NCBI RefSeq assembly: GCF_008704715.1
Contig: NZ_CP023689.1
Coordinates: 2,170,001 to 2,234,000, forward strand
Direction: 5' to 3'
DNA length: 64,000 nt
Origin: Streptomyces chartreusis
GTDB lineage: Bacteria; Actinomycetota; Actinomycetes; Streptomycetales; Streptomycetaceae
Part shown: positions 1 to 6,980 of the stretch, piece by piece
Position numbering within the stretch: the first letter of the stretch is position 1
Layout: each line of letters opens with the position of its first letter
Program-made: the position numbers and the translations under genes
The notes under the pieces: model-generated
Told to the model about the DNA's origin: nothing
Databases searched by the model: none
Seen by the model: only the letters and a program-made list of their open reading frames with translations

Positions 1-2321
1 TCCTGCGAGTGGCACTGGACCACGCTGCCCGAGTTGAGCGTGGAGCCGTCCCCGATGGCGGCCATGGCACGTTCCGTGAGGTGGCAGCCGTCGTCGAAGA
101 CCATGCGGCCGAGCCGCACTCCCAGCGCCCGCCAGATCACGTTCTTGAACGGGGTGCCGTTGAAGATCCTCAGGTACGTCTCCGACGGCACCTTCCAGTA
201 GCGCTCGTGCTGCCAGAAGTCCGGGGTGTAGATCGAGCAGAACAGCGGCCGCAGGGGGCGGAGGGCCGTGACGACGCGTTCGACCAGCACGAAGTACGCG
301 GTGGTCAGGAGCAGGACGAGGAGGTCGGCCAGCACCAGCCCCGTCACGCCGAGCGGTCCGTACAGCTCCGCGGCGGCTGTGACGAGCAGGGCGAGGGCGA
401 AGACGTAGATCCAGCGCGACAGCAGATACCACGCCATGGTGGCGACGTTGTGCTTCGTCTTGGCGGCCAGACCGCGCCGCAGCTCCTCAGGGCGCTTGAA
501 CCTCTCGAAGCTGCTGTCCCTCAGCACCGAACGGGGAATCTCGAAGCTGGGCGAACCCAGCAGCCCGACGCCCTCGCGGATCTCGCCGTCGACCGGCACC
601 ATCACCTTGGTCGCGAGGAGGCAGTTGTCGCCGGTCCTGCCCCGCGTGGGGTACGCGATCCGGTTCCCGAGGAAGTTGCGCGGCCCGATCGACACCCGGG
701 ACACGCGGAACGCGGTGCTGGAGAAGTCGGCGTTCATGACCGACAGACCGTCCGCGATCATCGTCCCGCGCCCGACGGAGCTCAGATACGGCGTCTCGTG
801 CTTCATCTCCGTGCCGAAGTTCGACCCGGTCTGCTCGACGCGGGAGAGGTCGTACCCGAGGCCCTTCAGGTAGTGGACGATGGCGGAGCTGTCACCGAAC
901 AGTCGCTTGAGGAACTTCCAGTTGGTCAGGAGCGCGATCGTCCGGTGCGCCTCGAAGTGGAAGCCGTACAGCCGGTAGGTCCGGCCCGGCGTGATGGTCA
1001 GGCCGAGCAGGCGGGGAACCAGGGTCAGGACGAGGAGACCGGCGGGCACGGCGCCGAACACGAGGACGAAGGAGATCACCAGGGTCTCGATGTAGAACGT
1101 CCCGTCGCCGAGCACCGCGGGTCCGGGTTCCAGGGCCGTGCGGAGCTGCGGGACCTCGACGAGCAGCGCGACCAGGCCGCCGACCGCCAGCGGCGCGTAC
1201 ACGGCCAGCGCGACCAGCAGTTGCACGAGGCTGTGGGCGGCTCTGCGCACCGCGCCGCAGCGGGCCGACCCCACGACCTGGTAGTCCACGTCGGTCGGCT
1301 GTGCCGGGGAGCCGTGCCAGTGCTCGCCGTCGGGGACCGCCTGCCCGCGGTGCAGCGAGGAGGCGTGCCCGAGCTGCGCCCCGTCACCCATCGAGGTGTC
1401 GATGTCGAGCACCGTGGCCTCGCTGACCAGCACGTTCCTGCCGAGGGTGACCGGGCCGGTCTGAATCACCGAGGCATGGGCCCGGTAACAGGCGAAGAGT
1501 GAATCCTTGCGGACGACCGTGCCGTCACCGATGGTCAGCAGGTCGGTGCACACGGGAACCTGCCGCGAGAGGACCACCGCGCCCCGCCCGACCTTCGTGC
1601 CCAGTGCCCTGAGGTAGAGCAGGTAGAGCGGCGAACCGCTGAACAGCACCAGGGGGTCCGACCGGACCAGCGTCTTCACGATCCAGAAGCGGACGTACGA
1701 CAGGCTCCAGATGGGTATGTTCCGAGGCTTCCACCGCCCGACGAGCGTCCATTTCGCGAGCACGGGAAACGCGCACAGGCCGACGAAGGCCACACCGCCG
1801 AACACGACCGAGCGCGAGTAGGTGTCGAGGAGACCCGATCCGGCGGAGATCCACTCGTAGCCCACGGCGGTGCCGAAGGCGATGCCGTAGAAGTACCCGA
1901 GGAAGGCCACGAGCTGGAGGGCGCCGCACAGGACGTACTGCCGCCTGCCTGCCGGGGACCGAACCGGCACCGGGGGCGGGGCCGTGGACTCCACAGCGGG
2001 ATCCGCCTGCGCGACGGGCGGATCGTCCGTGAGGGCGGTCGCGAGACTCCTGATCGTCGGATGCCGGTAGACGTCCTTCATCGACACCGACGGCAGATCC
2101 CCGCGCTTCCTGACTCGCGCGCAGAAGTGCGCCATCACCAGTGAGTCGGCGCCCAGGTCGTCGAAGAAGTGGCTGTCGACGGGCACGTGCTCGGTCCGCA
2201 CGACCGATGCCAGCACGGCGGCGAAGGTCCTCTCGACCGTGGCGGGTCCGCCGCCCCCGTCCAGGAGGGCCGTGGAGTCCTCCCGAGCGGTGGGCAACGT
2301 CTCCACCGGCTTGTCCGCCAT
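1..2321 (-). CDS. Pls/PosA-type membrane protein: acyl-carrier domain plus left-handed beta-helix domains (3' end cut off)
   Basis: The frame is open from an ATG at 2321, behind an AGGAG, to the window edge, giving about 773 residues. An N-terminal carrier domain carries the phosphopantetheine site FFDDLGADSL (Ser60). Hydrophobic blocks follow, starting near residue 130, alternating with hexapeptide-like beta-helix segments rich in GDGT, GRNV and GDGSTLNSGS turns. This matches the C-terminal part of epsilon-polylysine-synthetase-like (Pls/PosA, TIGR02353) proteins, where carrier and tandem beta-helix domains join or transfer a tethered acyl or aminoacyl group at the membrane. No adenylation domain precedes the carrier domain, so loading must come from another protein. 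The visible part ends at VQCHSQ; I infer that about 50-70 C-terminal residues lie outside. It diverges from the amidohydrolase at 2538. The family is fairly sure, the substrate unknown. Confidence 0.8.
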   Translation of the reverse strand, partial: MADKPVETLPTAREDSTALLDGGGGPATVERTFAAVLASVVRTEHVPVDSHFFDDLGADSLVMAHFCARVRKRGDLPSVSMKDVYRHPTIRSLATALTDDPPVAQADPAVESTAPPPVPVRSPAGRRQYVLCGALQLVAFLGYFYGIAFGTAVGYEWISAGSGLLDTYSRSVVFGGVAFVGLCAFPVLAKWTLVGRWKPRNIPIWSLSYVRFWIVKTLVRSDPLVLFSGSPLYLLYLRALGTKVGRGAVVLSRQVPVCTDLLTIGDGTVVRKDSLFACYRAHASVIQTGPVTLGRNVLVSEATVLDIDTSMGDGAQLGHASSLHRGQAVPDGEHWHGSPAQPTDVDYQVVGSARCGAVRRAAHSLVQLLVALAVYAPLAVGGLVALLVEVPQLRTALEPGPAVLGDGTFYIETLVISFVLVFGAVPAGLLVLTLVPRLLGLTITPGRTYRLYGFHFEAHRTIALLTNWKFLKRLFGDSSAIVHYLKGLGYDLSRVEQTGSNFGTEMKHETPYLSSVGRGTMIADGLSVMNADFSSTAFRVSRVSIGPRNFLGNRIAYPTRGRTGDNCLLATKVMVPVDGEIREGVGLLGSPSFEIPRSVLRDSSFERFKRPEELRRGLAAKTKHNVATMAWYLLSRWIYVFALALLVTAAAELYGPLGVTGLVLADLLVLLLTTAYFVLVERVVTALRPLRPLFCSIYTPDFWQHERYWKVPSETYLRIFNGTPFKNVIWRALGVRLGRMVFDDGCHLTERAMAAIGDGSTLNSGSVVQCHSQ

Positions 2322-2537
2322 GTCAGCTCCTGGGGAGGTACCGAGAAAATGCCGCCCGGCACCGGCCCGCCTGCGTCGCACACCGGTTTCGGACTGCTAC
2401 CGGGTGCGAACGACGCGGACCGTGGCCGGAACCACCCATGCACTTGATTCGGCACCGGGACGCCGACGGATCTCCGCACCCGGAAACTTCGCGCGAGAAT
2501 CGACGACGGAACGCGACCCGACTCCGAGAGGCACCGC

Positions 2538-3422
2538 ATGGACACGGCCGACGAGGCTGCGGCGGTACGGCGGTTCTGGCAGCGGCTCGGGCTGCCGGGG
2601 CTCGTCGATGTGCACACCCACTTCATGCCGGAGCGCGTGCTGCACAAGGTCTGGGGCTACTTCGACTCCCTCGGCCCGCTGACCGGCGGCGTCGAGTGGC
2701 CGATCACCTACCGCGCCGAGGAGTCGGAACGGGTCGCCGTGATCCGGGGCCTGGGCGTGCGGGCCTTCACGTCGATGCTCTACCCGCACAAGGCGGAGAT
2801 GGCCGAGTGGCTCAACGGCTGGGCCGTCGACTTCGCCCGCCGCACCCCCGACTGCCTGCACACCTCGACCTTCTTCCCGGAACCGGGCGTCGAGTCCTAC
2901 GTCCGCGAGGCGATCGAGGCGGGCACCCGGGTCTTCAAGGCGCATGTGCAGGTGGGCGCGTACGACCCGGCCGAAGAGGCCCTCGACGCCACCTGGGGCC
3001 TGCTCGCCGAGGCCGCGACACCCGTCGTGATCCACTGCGGCTCGGGACCCATGCCGGGCAAGTACACCGGGCCCGAGCCGATAGGGCGCGTCCTCGCCCG
3101 GCATCCCCGGCTGCGGCTGATCATCGCGCACATGGGACTGCCCGAGTACGAGGACTTCCTCGACCTCGCCGAGCGGTACGACGAGGTGCGGCTCGACACG
3201 ACCATGGCGTTCACCGACTTCAGCGAGCGCATGGCGCCGTTCCCGCGCCGGGCGCTGCCCCGCCTGGCGAGCCTCGGCGACCGGATCCTGCTCGGCACCG
3301 ACTTCCCCAACATCCCCTACCCGTACGCCCATCAGCTGGCGGCCCTGGAACGGCTGGAGCTCGGGGACGAGTGGCTGCGCGGTGTGTGCCACGACAACGG
3401 GGCCCGCCTGTTCGGGCTGTGA
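2538..3422 (+). CDS. amidohydrolase-2 (ACMSD-like) TIM-barrel metal hydrolase
   Basis: This 294-residue protein has the amidohydrolase-2 signature. The metal-binding VDVHTH lies at residues 23-28, HCGSG with His166 at the end of a central strand, IIAHMG with His198, and LGTDFP with the catalytic or metal Asp255. These enzymes hydrolyse or decarboxylate small cyclic or aromatic substrates in the cytoplasm. The substrate cannot be told from the sequence. ATG 2538 follows a GAGAGG ribosome binding site. The gene diverges from the carrier/beta-helix gene across 216 bp, so co-regulation is possible but unproven. A response regulator gene follows with its own palindromic control region. Family confidence is high, function low. 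Confidence 0.85.
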   Translation: MDTADEAAAVRRFWQRLGLPGLVDVHTHFMPERVLHKVWGYFDSLGPLTGGVEWPITYRAEESERVAVIRGLGVRAFTSMLYPHKAEMAEWLNGWAVDFARRTPDCLHTSTFFPEPGVESYVREAIEAGTRVFKAHVQVGAYDPAEEALDATWGLLAEAATPVVIHCGSGPMPGKYTGPEPIGRVLARHPRLRLIIAHMGLPEYEDFLDLAERYDEVRLDTTMAFTDFSERMAPFPRRALPRLASLGDRILLGTDFPNIPYPYAHQLAALERLELGDEWLRGVCHDNGARLFGL

Positions 3423-3489
3423 CGGGCCCGGCCCTGGTGAAGTAGTGACCGATCTCCTACTGCGTCTTTACGGGAGCCGCGCTAGCCTT

Positions 3490-3514
3490 GCTGAACGAAA
3501 CCGTTTCGTTCAGC
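3490..3514. promoter_or_regulatory. perfect 25-bp palindrome, probable operator
   Basis: The arms GCTGAACGAAAC and GTTTCGTTCAGC flank a single central C. The core GAAACCGTTTC resembles LacI-family operators. It sits 41 bp before the ATG of the response regulator gene and just downstream of a weak -10-like TAGCCT (3483-3488), so a bound repressor would cover the start of transcription. No LacI gene is present in the window. Confidence 0.6.
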
Positions 3515-3554
3515 TGGCAGGCCGCCACCCGCCTCCACCAGGAAGAAGACAGGC

Positions 3555-4256
3555 ATGGTCTCCGTACTCGTGGTCAACGACCAGTCTCTCCAGCGCCTCG
3601 CCCTGCGCATGCTTCTCGGTGCCGAGCCGGATCTGCACGTCGTCGGCGAGGCGACGAGCGAGGCCGAGGCGGTCCGGCTGAGCGCCGCGCTCCGGCCTGA
3701 CGTCGTCCTGGTGGCCGACCGCCCGTCCGGGCCGTCGGACACCCTGGAGACCGTCCGTCACCTCACCCGCCGGGACCGCCTCCCGCGCCCCCTCGAACCC
3801 GGGGACGCGGAGCCGCACACCCCCCGGGTCCTCGTGCTCACTCCCGCCGGCCACGAGGAGCACGCCTACGCCGCCCTGCGCGCCGGCGCGGACGGGTTCC
3901 TGCTGGAGGACGCCGCGCCCGACGAACTCGCCTCGGCCGTCCGGGTCGTGGCCGCCGGGGACGCCGTCATCACGCCCGCCCTGACGCGCGCGCTCATCGA
4001 CGCCGTCCGTGAACAGCGCACCGTACGCCCCCTGTCACGCACTTCGGGGCTCGACACGCTGACCGGACGCGAACGGGACGTCCTGGTCGCCGTGGCCTCG
4101 GGTTGGTCCAACGCCGAGATCGCCGAACGACTCTCCATCGCGCCTACCACCGTGAAGACGCACGTGAGCAATATCCTCACCAAGATCGGCGCCCGCGCTC
4201 GCGTCCAGGCCGTGACATTCGCGTACGAGTCCGGCCTCGTCCGCCCCGCCGCCTGA
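3555..4256 (+). CDS. orphan NarL/LuxR-type response regulator with atypical receiver
   Basis: The N-terminal receiver-like domain (about 1-125) is joined to a C-terminal LuxR helix-turn-helix (about 162-225; LTGRERDVL, then SNAEIAERL and TTVKTHVSNIL). The receiver lacks usual phosphorylation residues. The acidic pair is Asn8-Asp9, the expected phospho-Asp position after DVVLV is Ala54 with an Asp only at 55, and the conserved Lys in FLLKDA is Glu. No histidine kinase lies nearby. It may therefore act without phosphorylation, as known for some Streptomyces atypical response regulators. ATG 3555 follows GGAAGAAG. It has a palindromic control site upstream. Confidence 0.88.
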   Translation: MVSVLVVNDQSLQRLALRMLLGAEPDLHVVGEATSEAEAVRLSAALRPDVVLVADRPSGPSDTLETVRHLTRRDRLPRPLEPGDAEPHTPRVLVLTPAGHEEHAYAALRAGADGFLLEDAAPDELASAVRVVAAGDAVITPALTRALIDAVREQRTVRPLSRTSGLDTLTGRERDVLVAVASGWSNAEIAERLSIAPTTVKTHVSNILTKIGARARVQAVTFAYESGLVRPAA

Positions 4257-4412
4257 CGCCGGGCCAACTGGCGGGCGCGCGCTACACGATCCGGTGGCTT
4301 CTCGCCGCTTGAGCGTTATTCATATCACCCTATTTCCTATTCATTCCACTGTCCGGCTCTTGGTGCTGACCAGCCGTCACGAGGCCCTGAACCAAGTCGA
4401 GGAGAGTGGAAG
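4257..4412 (+). promoter_or_regulatory. AT-rich leader/promoter region of the proline-repeat gene
   Basis: About 156 bp lie between the response regulator gene and the repeat-protein gene. A stretch at about 4312-4352 (TTATTCATATCACCCTATTT) is strikingly AT-rich for this genome, so a promoter probably lies here. I could not assign a clear -35/-10 pair. GAGGAGAG just before ATG 4413 is a good ribosome binding site. Confidence 0.4.
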
Positions 4413-5768
4413 ATGACGACATCGCCTAAGTGGCGATCTGTTCTGACGCCGGCGGCCATGGCCGCCGCGCTCGCCGCAGCCGCCCTGGCGAGCGGGGGCA
4501 CCGTCTACGCCGACGACCACGCGACGCCCCACCCGCCGTACCCGAGCAAGCCGGTCCACCCGGCCCACGCTCCGCAGCCGGCGCATCCGGCGAAGCCGGA
4601 GCACCCGGGGAAGCCGATGCACCCCGTGAAGCCGGAGCAGCCGGGCAAGCCGATGCATCCGGTGAAGCCGGAACATCCCGGCAAGCCGGCCAAGCCCGAA
4701 TACCCGGCGAAGCCGGTGCACCCGGACAAGCCGATGCATCCGGTGAAGCCGGAGTACCCCGCGAAGCCGGTGAAGCCCGAGCACCCGGTAAAGCCGGTGC
4801 ACCCGGAGAAGCCGGTCAAGCCCGAGTACCCCGCCAAGCCGGTGCACCCGGAGAAGCCGGTCAAGCCCGAGTACCCGGCGAAGCCCGTGAAGCCGGAGTA
4901 CCCCGCCAAGCCCGTACACCCGGCCAAACCGGTCTATCCCGCGAAGCCGGTCAAGCCCGAGCACCCGGTAAAGCCGGTCAAGCCCGAATACCCGGCTCAC
5001 CCGGTGAAGCCTGAATACCCCGCGAAGCCTGTCTACCCGGCCAAGCCGGTGAAGCCTGAATATCCGGCCAAGCCGGAGTACCCCGCGAAGCCGGTGAAGC
5101 CCGAGTACCCCGCCAAGCCCGTCTACCCCGCGAAGCCCGTCAAGCCTGAATACCCGGCCAAGCCCGCTTACCCCGAGAAGCCCGCCTATCCGGCCAAGCC
5201 CGCCAAGCCCGAGTACCCGGCGAAGCCGGCCTACCCCGCGAAGCCGGCGAAGCCCGAGTACCCCGCCAAGCCCGCGTATCCGGCCAAGCCCGCGAAGCCT
5301 GAGTACCCGGCCAAGCCTGCGTACCCCGAGAAGCCCGCCAAGCCGGAGTACCCCGCCAAGCCGGCCTACCCGGCGAAGCCCGCGAAGCCCGAATACCCGG
5401 CCAAGCCCGCGCACCCCGAGAAGCCTGCCTACCCGGCCAAGCCGGCGAAGCCCGAGTACCCGTCGAAGCCGGCACACCCCGAGAAGCCGGCGAAGCCGGA
5501 CTACCCCTCGAAGCCCGCCCACCCGGCGAAGCCTGACTACCCGTCAAAGCCTGCGCACCCGGCCAAGCCGGAGAAGCCCGACTACCCGTCGAAGCCCGCG
5601 CACCCCGAAAAGCCGGCCAAGCCCGACTACCCGTCGAAGCCCTCCCACCCCGACAAGCCCTCCCACCCGGACAAGCCGTCGCACCCCGACAAGCCCTCGC
5701 ACCCCGACAAGCCTGACTACCCGTCAAAGCCCACCCACACCAAGCACCAGGACAAGGACCAGTGGTAA
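4413..5768 (+). CDS. secreted low-complexity protein with proline at every third residue
   Basis: This 451-residue protein has a Sec signal peptide: basic start, hydrophobic core around 13-28, predicted cut after VYA at residue 33. From about residue 55 to 440 almost every third residue is proline, in units such as KPEYPA, KPVHPE and KPA. Lys is abundant and partly balanced by Glu/Asp, and Tyr or His recurs. The variable positions drift from V/M near the N-terminus to A in the middle and S/D at the C-terminus, as expected for local tandem expansion. Period-3 proline favours a polyproline-II helix, so an extended wall-associated or matrix role is plausible. There is no LPXTG motif and no catalytic domain. 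It ends KHQDKDQW. I recognise no named family. A strong terminator follows. Confidence 0.85.
   Translation: MTTSPKWRSVLTPAAMAAALAAAALASGGTVYADDHATPHPPYPSKPVHPAHAPQPAHPAKPEHPGKPMHPVKPEQPGKPMHPVKPEHPGKPAKPEYPAKPVHPDKPMHPVKPEYPAKPVKPEHPVKPVHPEKPVKPEYPAKPVHPEKPVKPEYPAKPVKPEYPAKPVHPAKPVYPAKPVKPEHPVKPVKPEYPAHPVKPEYPAKPVYPAKPVKPEYPAKPEYPAKPVKPEYPAKPVYPAKPVKPEYPAKPAYPEKPAYPAKPAKPEYPAKPAYPAKPAKPEYPAKPAYPAKPAKPEYPAKPAYPEKPAKPEYPAKPAYPAKPAKPEYPAKPAHPEKPAYPAKPAKPEYPSKPAHPEKPAKPDYPSKPAHPAKPDYPSKPAHPAKPEKPDYPSKPAHPEKPAKPDYPSKPSHPDKPSHPDKPSHPDKPSHPDKPDYPSKPTHTKHQDKDQW
4570..5740 (+). repeat. in-gene tandem repeats of 9-, 18- and 27-nt units
   Basis: The coding repeat is built from units of three and six codons (KPx and KPxxPx), so the DNA has nested 9/18/27-nt periodicity. 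Many copies differ only at wobble bases (for example AAGCCGGAGTACCC versus AAGCCCGAATACCC), which suggests the array is maintained at the protein level. It is a likely hotspot for length change and assembly error. Confidence 0.85.
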
Positions 5769-5801
5769 CCAGGAGCAGCTGATCCTGTCTGGTGCCGTCT
5801 G

Positions 5802-5836
5802 GAGTGCCGGGCCCGGTCGATCCGGGCCCGGCACTC
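5802..5836. terminator. bidirectional hairpin terminator
   Basis: A perfect 15-bp stem (GAGTGCCGGGCCCGG and its complement) has a 5-nt loop TCGAT. It lies between the stop of the repeat-protein gene and the stop of the convergent LysR gene, so it can end transcription from both sides. Confidence 0.85.
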
Positions 5837-5924
5837 CCCTGTCCGGCCTCCGCACTTCCCTGTCGGCTTCGGTATCCCGCTGTCCGGGCCGGGTATTGCC
5901 CTGCGTCCGCGTGCGGTCCCCGCG

Positions 5925-6836
5925 TCAGCGGGCCGTCTCGATCGTCCGGTGCAGGGCGTCCCGGCAGGCCAGGATCGCGGGGTGCCGGCCACCGCCTCCG
6001 CGTACGACGGTGAAGACGCGACGCGCCCGCCGGCCGCGCGGCAGTTGCCGTAGAGCCACCGTCGCGGGCTGTCCGCTCCACACGAGGTCGGGGAGGAACG
6101 CGACGGCGAGCCCTCGTTCGACGAGGCGTACGTGGAGCAACAAGTCGGTGGTCTCGAACCGTACGTCGGGTTCGAACCCGGCGTTGCGGCACAGGGTCAT
6201 GGCCCAGTGCCGGGCGGCCGTGCCCTCGGGTTCCATCACCCAGGGGTGGCCGGCGAGCGAGCGCAGCGTCGCGGTCGGGCCGTCGGTGTCGGGGTGGTCG
6301 GCATGCGCGGGCAGCGCGAGGTGCAGGGGGTCGTCGAGCAGGTCCGCCTGTTCGAGTTCGGGGGGCCGCGGGTTGGGGTTGCCGGGGTACTCCTCGGCGA
6401 GGACCAGGTCGAAGTCGCGGGCCTGAAGGGCCGGCAGGGCCCTCTCCGGCTCCAACTGGGTCATGTGGACCCGCAGGTGCGGGTGCCGCTCGCGCAGCAG
6501 GTCCAGGGCGGTGGGGACCAGCGCCAGCGCGGCGGTCTGGAACGAGGCGATGCGCAGGGTGCCGGTGAGGTCCGTCAGGGAGGCGGCGATGTCCGCCTCC
6601 GCGCGCTCCAGGCGTTCGAGGACGGCTTCGGTGTGGGCGACGAGGATCTCGGCCTGCTCGGTCAGCCGTACCCGTCGCCCGACGGGTTCCAGCAGCGGGA
6701 CGCCCACCTCGGCCTCCAGTTGGGAGAGCTGCTGGGAGACGGAGGAGGGTGCGTACGACAGGGCGGCGGCGACGGCCGCGAGGGTGCCGCGGTGCTTGAG
6801 TTCGCGCAGCAGGCGCAGTCGGTGCAGATCGAACAT
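5925..6836 (-). CDS. LysR-family transcriptional regulator
   Basis: This 303-residue protein has normal LysR layout. The N-terminal winged HTH (FDLHRLRLLRELKHRGTLAAVA, then SSVSQQLSQLE) occupies about 1-60, followed by a helical linker and a substrate-binding domain of periplasmic-binding-protein fold from about 90 onward. The effector is unknown. No divergent metabolic gene lies beside it: the next gene upstream runs the same way and codes for a phosphatase, so its target cannot be inferred. A GGGAGGG lies about 12 nt before the ATG, a rather long spacing. Confidence 0.9.
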   Translation of the reverse strand: MFDLHRLRLLRELKHRGTLAAVAAALSYAPSSVSQQLSQLEAEVGVPLLEPVGRRVRLTEQAEILVAHTEAVLERLERAEADIAASLTDLTGTLRIASFQTAALALVPTALDLLRERHPHLRVHMTQLEPERALPALQARDFDLVLAEEYPGNPNPRPPELEQADLLDDPLHLALPAHADHPDTDGPTATLRSLAGHPWVMEPEGTAARHWAMTLCRNAGFEPDVRFETTDLLLHVRLVERGLAVAFLPDLVWSGQPATVALRQLPRGRRARRVFTVVRGGGGRHPAILACRDALHRTIETAR

Positions 6837-6980
6837 CGCCGGAAGCGCCCTCCCCTCGACTCGGCTCGGCTCCTCTCGGCTTCTCGACGGGCCGAAAGCG
6901 TGTGTGCAGGAACGATCGTAGAAGCGTCCCGGGCAGCGGGCGTCAGGCGACGTCCCCGGGGGCGGCCGCGGGTGACCGGT

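Noticed and set aside
9..1502. Plus-strand 497-codon ORF at the left edge
   Set aside because: It is antisense to the carrier/beta-helix gene, with His/Arg/Gln-rich composition and no family motif; the minus frame shows clear domains.
4377..5522. A 381-codon minus-strand ORF opposite the proline-repeat gene, with Leu/Arg/Gly repeats
   Set aside because: It is the antisense image of the repeat array: repeats rich in GC keep the opposite frame open. It has no ribosome binding site or signal, and the plus strand has both.
4570..5740. CRISPR-like regularity of the repeated DNA
   Set aside because: Units are 9-27 nt, have no unique spacers and are in frame with a secreted protein; no cas genes are near.
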